From positions 1,922,001-1,986,000 of the forward strand of contig OZ244254.1 of NCBI GenBank assembly GCA_965217205.1: DNA of 64,000 bases. Reading direction: 5' to 3'. Below the pieces are notes generated by a model. It did no database searches. It was not told the origin of the DNA and saw only the letters and a list, made by a program, of their open reading frames with translations. Origin of the DNA: Maricaulis sp947259345. Lineage in GTDB: Bacteria > Pseudomonadota > Alphaproteobacteria > Caulobacterales > Maricaulaceae. The translations under genes and the position numbers were made by a program. This document shows, in pieces, positions 61,221-64,000 of the stretch (position 1 is its first letter; each line of letters opens with the position of its first letter).

Positions 61221-61880
61221 TCAATCGCCAACCCAGAAAGCAAAGCTCGCCGGCTGTGTGTCGCCATTGAGGGTCGCTGTGCCGACCAGCAATTCCGAGA
61301 CCGAGTCCGCGCCTGATTGCCATTCGGCCAGGGCCCCGGTGACGTAATCCGCCTCAATCACCAATCTGCCGATATCCGGGTCCGACGCGGTGATCATCAC
61401 CCCCCCATCCGTGATGGCCGCGCTGTCGATCGTCATGGCGTAAAGCCGGAAATACGGGCCGTACTCATTCTCGCCCAGCTGGTCGCTCGTGTCCTCCAAG
61501 GCCAGGCGCACATAGGCCGGCTCGTCGCATTCCGGCAAGGCCGGCCAGAGTTCGATGTTTTCGAGGACCAGGTCACCGAAACGGATTTCCTCATTCGCGA
61601 TGAAATAACCCGACTGCGTGCCGGAGACCGAATAGACAATCTCGCCCGCAACAGGATCCAGGACCGCTTCGCCATCGACATCGTCCGGGCCGGCATCCGA
61701 TGCATCATCGAGCGGGATTTCCGGCCCGCGCGCATCGACCGGCACTGTATCGGTCGCCATGACCACGCCTTCAGGACCCGCTGCCGCATGGTCGGCAACG
61801 TCGTCTCCAACCCCGAAATACAGACTTGCGCCAAGCCCTCCGAGTGCCAGAAGACTGATGATGTTCAATGTGGTTTTCAT
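61221..61880 (-). CDS. Hypothetical exported or membrane-anchored protein
   Basis: 219 residues. The N-terminus TTLNIISLLALGGLGASLYFG is a signal anchor or signal peptide, followed by an acidic low-complexity linker (about 25-75, rich in Asp, Ala and Pro) and a beta-rich C-terminal domain with VYSVSGTQSGYFIANEEIRFGDLVLENIEL. No family recognised. The ATG at 61880 is preferred to an upstream in-frame start. Confidence 0.65.
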   Translation of the reverse strand: MKTTLNIISLLALGGLGASLYFGVGDDVADHAAAGPEGVVMATDTVPVDARGPEIPLDDASDAGPDDVDGEAVLDPVAGEIVYSVSGTQSGYFIANEEIRFGDLVLENIELWPALPECDEPAYVRLALEDTSDQLGENEYGPYFRLYAMTIDSAAITDGGVMITASDPDIGRLVIEADYVTGALAEWQSGADSVSELLVGTATLNGDTQPASFAFWVGD

Positions 61881-61945
61881 GTCTGCCCCCTGCACGACGA
61901 GGCAGACGCTACACCGGCGCCCGGATGGCGGGAAGCCTATTCGCG

Positions 61946-62899
61946 TCAGGCGGGAGTGGCTGCCTTGCGCCGGGCCACCCAGATCTTCATGGTCAATTGC
62001 CCGGTCGGTTCTTCCGGGTGCAGGGTGCTTTGGTGGGCCAGCTCCAGACCGGCATGACCGATCAGGTCCGACATTTCCTCATCCGCAAAGCCCAGGCGAC
62101 GGTGGAAATGATCTTCGCGCAGGGTCTCCAGCTGATGCGGTGCGAAGTCGACAATCAGAAGATTCCCGCCGGGCTTCAGGACGCGGGCACACTCATCCAC
62201 CGCGAGGGCCGGGTCGTCGAGATAGTGCAATACCTGGTGCACGGTGACCAGGTCGGCGACCGCCGTATCAAAGGGCAAGGCCCCGACATCGGCATGACGA
62301 ACCGAGCAATGCCTCAGGCCTGCCCGCTCGAGATTGAGGCGCGCGACATTGAGCATGGAATGGTTGATATCGACGCCGATCCCGCGTTCGACCCGGTCCG
62401 AAAAAAGCTCGAGGACGCGGCCCGTACCAACACCGACATCGATCATCAGGCCGAATGGCCCCGAACCTGCCAGCTCGCGCATGGCCGCCTCGACCTTGTG
62501 GTCGGCCAGATGGAGAGACCGGATCGTGTCCCAGTCTTCTGCCACGCTTTCGAAATACGCCTGTGCAGCCTGGGCGCGGGCATGCTTGATCGCCTCCAGA
62601 CGCAATACGTCCCGGGTCAGCACCGCATCATTCTCGGGCACCAGTTCATTGGCCATCTGCGCCAGTTTGCGCCCCCCGCCCGCATCGGTCAGTCGGTAGA
62701 AGACATAGGCGCCTTCCGGCAAACGCTCTGCCAGTCCGGCGTCGGTGAGGAGTTTCAGGTGGCGCGAGACGCGCGGCTGGCTCTGTCCGAGAATTGAGAC
62801 CAGTTCGGACACGGTCAGCTCACCTCGCGACAAAAGAGCGACGATGCGCAGGCGCGTCGGTTCGGCGAGTGCTTTGAGCTGTGTGACGATCGCGTCCAT
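61946..62899 (-). CDS. ArsR-type regulator fused to a SAM-dependent methyltransferase
   Basis: 317 residues. The N-terminal winged helix (1-80) with ALAEPTRLRIVALL and SQPRVSRHLKLLTDAGL is ArsR-like. The C-terminal class I methyltransferase (about 145-270) has MIDVGVGTGRVLELF (SAM motif I) and LHYLDDPALAVDECARVLKPGG. Similar fusions in alphaproteobacteria often lie beside methionine-cycle genes; none is visible here. It is divergent from the D-amino acid dehydrogenase gene with a 98-base gap. Confidence 0.9.
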   Translation of the reverse strand: MDAIVTQLKALAEPTRLRIVALLSRGELTVSELVSILGQSQPRVSRHLKLLTDAGLAERLPEGAYVFYRLTDAGGGRKLAQMANELVPENDAVLTRDVLRLEAIKHARAQAAQAYFESVAEDWDTIRSLHLADHKVEAAMRELAGSGPFGLMIDVGVGTGRVLELFSDRVERGIGVDINHSMLNVARLNLERAGLRHCSVRHADVGALPFDTAVADLVTVHQVLHYLDDPALAVDECARVLKPGGNLLIVDFAPHQLETLREDHFHRRLGFADEEMSDLIGHAGLELAHQSTLHPEEPTGQLTMKIWVARRKAATPA

Positions 62900-62997
62900 G
62901 GAATCCCGGCAAGACCTGCAGAATATGCCTTGCTTTTATCTGCATCCCCACGAAGTTCAAACCGAGCCGCTCAGGAAGGCCGACTCGGGAGTATGTC

Positions 62998-64000
62998 GTG
63001 GCCAAGCAGGATGTGATCATTGTCGGGGCAGGCCTTGCCGGCGTCAGCACAGCCTACGCCCTGCGCGAGCGCGGGCATGATGTGCTGGTCCTTGACGCGC
63101 ATGAGGGCCCGGCGCTGGAAACCAGCTTTGCCAATGCCGGCGCCCTGACTCCGTCCGAGCCGGAACCCTGGAACGCGCCCGGCGTGCACTGGCAATTACT
63201 GGCGTCCCTGCCCGATCCGCATTCGGCGATGAAGCTGCGTCTGGCGCCATTGCCCGGACTGCTTCCCTGGGGCCTGAAATTTCTCGCCAATTCGTCGCGC
63301 AAGCGCTTCGAGGCCGCTTCGCTCGCCAATTTCGCCCTGTCACGCTACTCGCTTGGCCTGACCCAGCGCGCACGGGACGCGCACAAGCTGGAATTCGCCA
63401 ATCTCGCCCGCGGCACAATGAAGGTTTGCCGCGATGCGCGGGCACTGGAACCTGCGCACCAGGCCAGCCAGGCGCTGGCGGATGCCGGGCTGCGCTTCGA
63501 GATTCTCGACCGCGCGGCTGTCACAGCCCGAGAACCGCTCCTGTCGGATGTCGCCAACGACCTCGCCGGGGCGATCTTCTATCCGGATGACGAGAGCGGT
63601 GACGCGCACCGGTTCACGGTATCGCTGGCTGACGTCGCGCGCCAAGCCGGCGTGCGCTTCGAGTATAATTCACCGGTTTCCAGCCTGATCGACCGGGCCG
63701 GCCGGATCACCGGTGTGCGCACGCCAACAGAGGAGATCGAGGCGGATCAGGTCATCCTCACGACCGGACATGCGACGCGTGGTCTGCTCGCACCGCTCGG
63801 CCTGCATATTCCGGTGCGCCCGGTGAAGGGGTATTCGCTGAGCCTCGACATGTCGGGGCTAAACCAGCGCCCCTCACTGCCAGTGGTGGACGAGGCCCTG
63901 CACGCCATTGTCACCCCGCTCGGCGAAACATTGCGCATAGCCGGCACGGCTGAGTTCGCCGGCGAGGACCGGACCCTGCGGGCCGAGCGCATCGACAATC
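62998..64000 (+). CDS. dadA: D-amino acid dehydrogenase-like FAD oxidoreductase, 3' truncated by window edge
   Basis: 334 residues visible, open to the last base. DadA-type flavoprotein that oxidises D-amino acids, feeding electrons to the quinone pool. The N-terminal FAD loop VIIVGAGLAGVSTAYALRERGHDV and the DadA-specific EGPALETSFANAGALTPS are present, then HIPVRPVKGYSL. The start is a GTG at 62998 with GGGAG six bases upstream. No transcript partner is visible in the window. Confidence 0.85.
   Translation, partial: MAKQDVIIVGAGLAGVSTAYALRERGHDVLVLDAHEGPALETSFANAGALTPSEPEPWNAPGVHWQLLASLPDPHSAMKLRLAPLPGLLPWGLKFLANSSRKRFEAASLANFALSRYSLGLTQRARDAHKLEFANLARGTMKVCRDARALEPAHQASQALADAGLRFEILDRAAVTAREPLLSDVANDLAGAIFYPDDESGDAHRFTVSLADVARQAGVRFEYNSPVSSLIDRAGRITGVRTPTEEIEADQVILTTGHATRGLLAPLGLHIPVRPVKGYSLSLDMSGLNQRPSLPVVDEALHAIVTPLGETLRIAGTAEFAGEDRTLRAERIDN

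Noticed and set aside
1..64000. tRNA genes, CRISPR arrays and BGC-type clusters
   Set aside because: I looked for tRNA-like GGTTCGA/CCA arms in the gaps, regular direct repeats with spacers and modular synthase genes, and saw none; a covariance-model scan would be the decisive test for tRNAs.

Overview
The window is a high-GC chromosomal stretch from an alphaproteobacterium. I place it near the Caulobacterales/Maricaulales (Hyphomonadaceae or Maricaulis-like). The reasons are a complete division and cell-wall cluster with a Caulobacter-style CtrA box before ftsZ, LexA boxes of the alphaproteobacterial GAAC-N7-GAAC type, and families such as DUF4169 and RHH_4 that I know mainly from this class. 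The placement comes from protein families and motifs, not from a database search. No prophage block, insertion sequence, CRISPR array or tRNA was seen.

Layout. 1-8.8 kb: the 3' part of fumC; a secreted protein; a translationally coupled pair of membrane-anchored peptidase-like proteins (S41 type and serine hydrolase type); a DUF4169 protein; a GIY-YIG-like protein paired with a 3-methyladenine glycosylase; a GH19 endolysin-like enzyme; an RHH protein; and an ArsR-AHSA1 pair with a palindromic operator. 8.9-22.3 kb: a CLC chloride transporter, a conserved unknown, a hemerythrin with a hairpin over its ribosome binding site, uvrD/pcrA behind a LexA box, an esterase lipoprotein, prmA, a serine hydrolase divergent from a membrane-bound LytTR regulator, a 53-residue small protein, and an M24 aminopeptidase with an overlapping lipoprotein gene.

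22.5-49.3 kb, all on the minus strand, is one of the longest dcw-type arrangements. Read in transcription order it is rnpB, then mraZ-rsmH-ftsL-ftsI-murE-murF-mraY-murD-ftsW-murG-murC, a repeat element, murB, an unknown 199-aa gene, ddl-ftsQ-ftsA, a STAS-like 131-aa gene, ftsZ, a strong terminator, lpxC, bamD, recN and ligA. From mraZ to murC almost every gene overlaps the next by 1-8 bases. The cluster makes UDP-MurNAc-pentapeptide and lipid II, flips and polymerises it at the septum, and builds the Z ring and its anchor. lpxC and bamD add the outer membrane side. Regulatory sites visible are a TGGG repeat (MraZ box) and a LexA-like box before mraZ, and a full CtrA box before ftsZ.

49.3-64 kb: an AmpD-like amidase overlapping an EamA transporter, a CE15-like esterase, a DjlA-like co-chaperone, a fused 5-oxoprolinase, about 0.7 kb of gene-free palindrome-rich DNA, a fasciclin-domain secreted protein, a three-gene rimB-rimK-aspartoacylase-like unit, an ArsR-methyltransferase fusion, and the 5' part of a DadA-like D-amino acid dehydrogenase that runs off the end. 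Three copies of an inverted-repeat-bounded intergenic element (22.3, 35.6 and 61.0 kb) are scattered through the window, one of them inside the dcw cluster.
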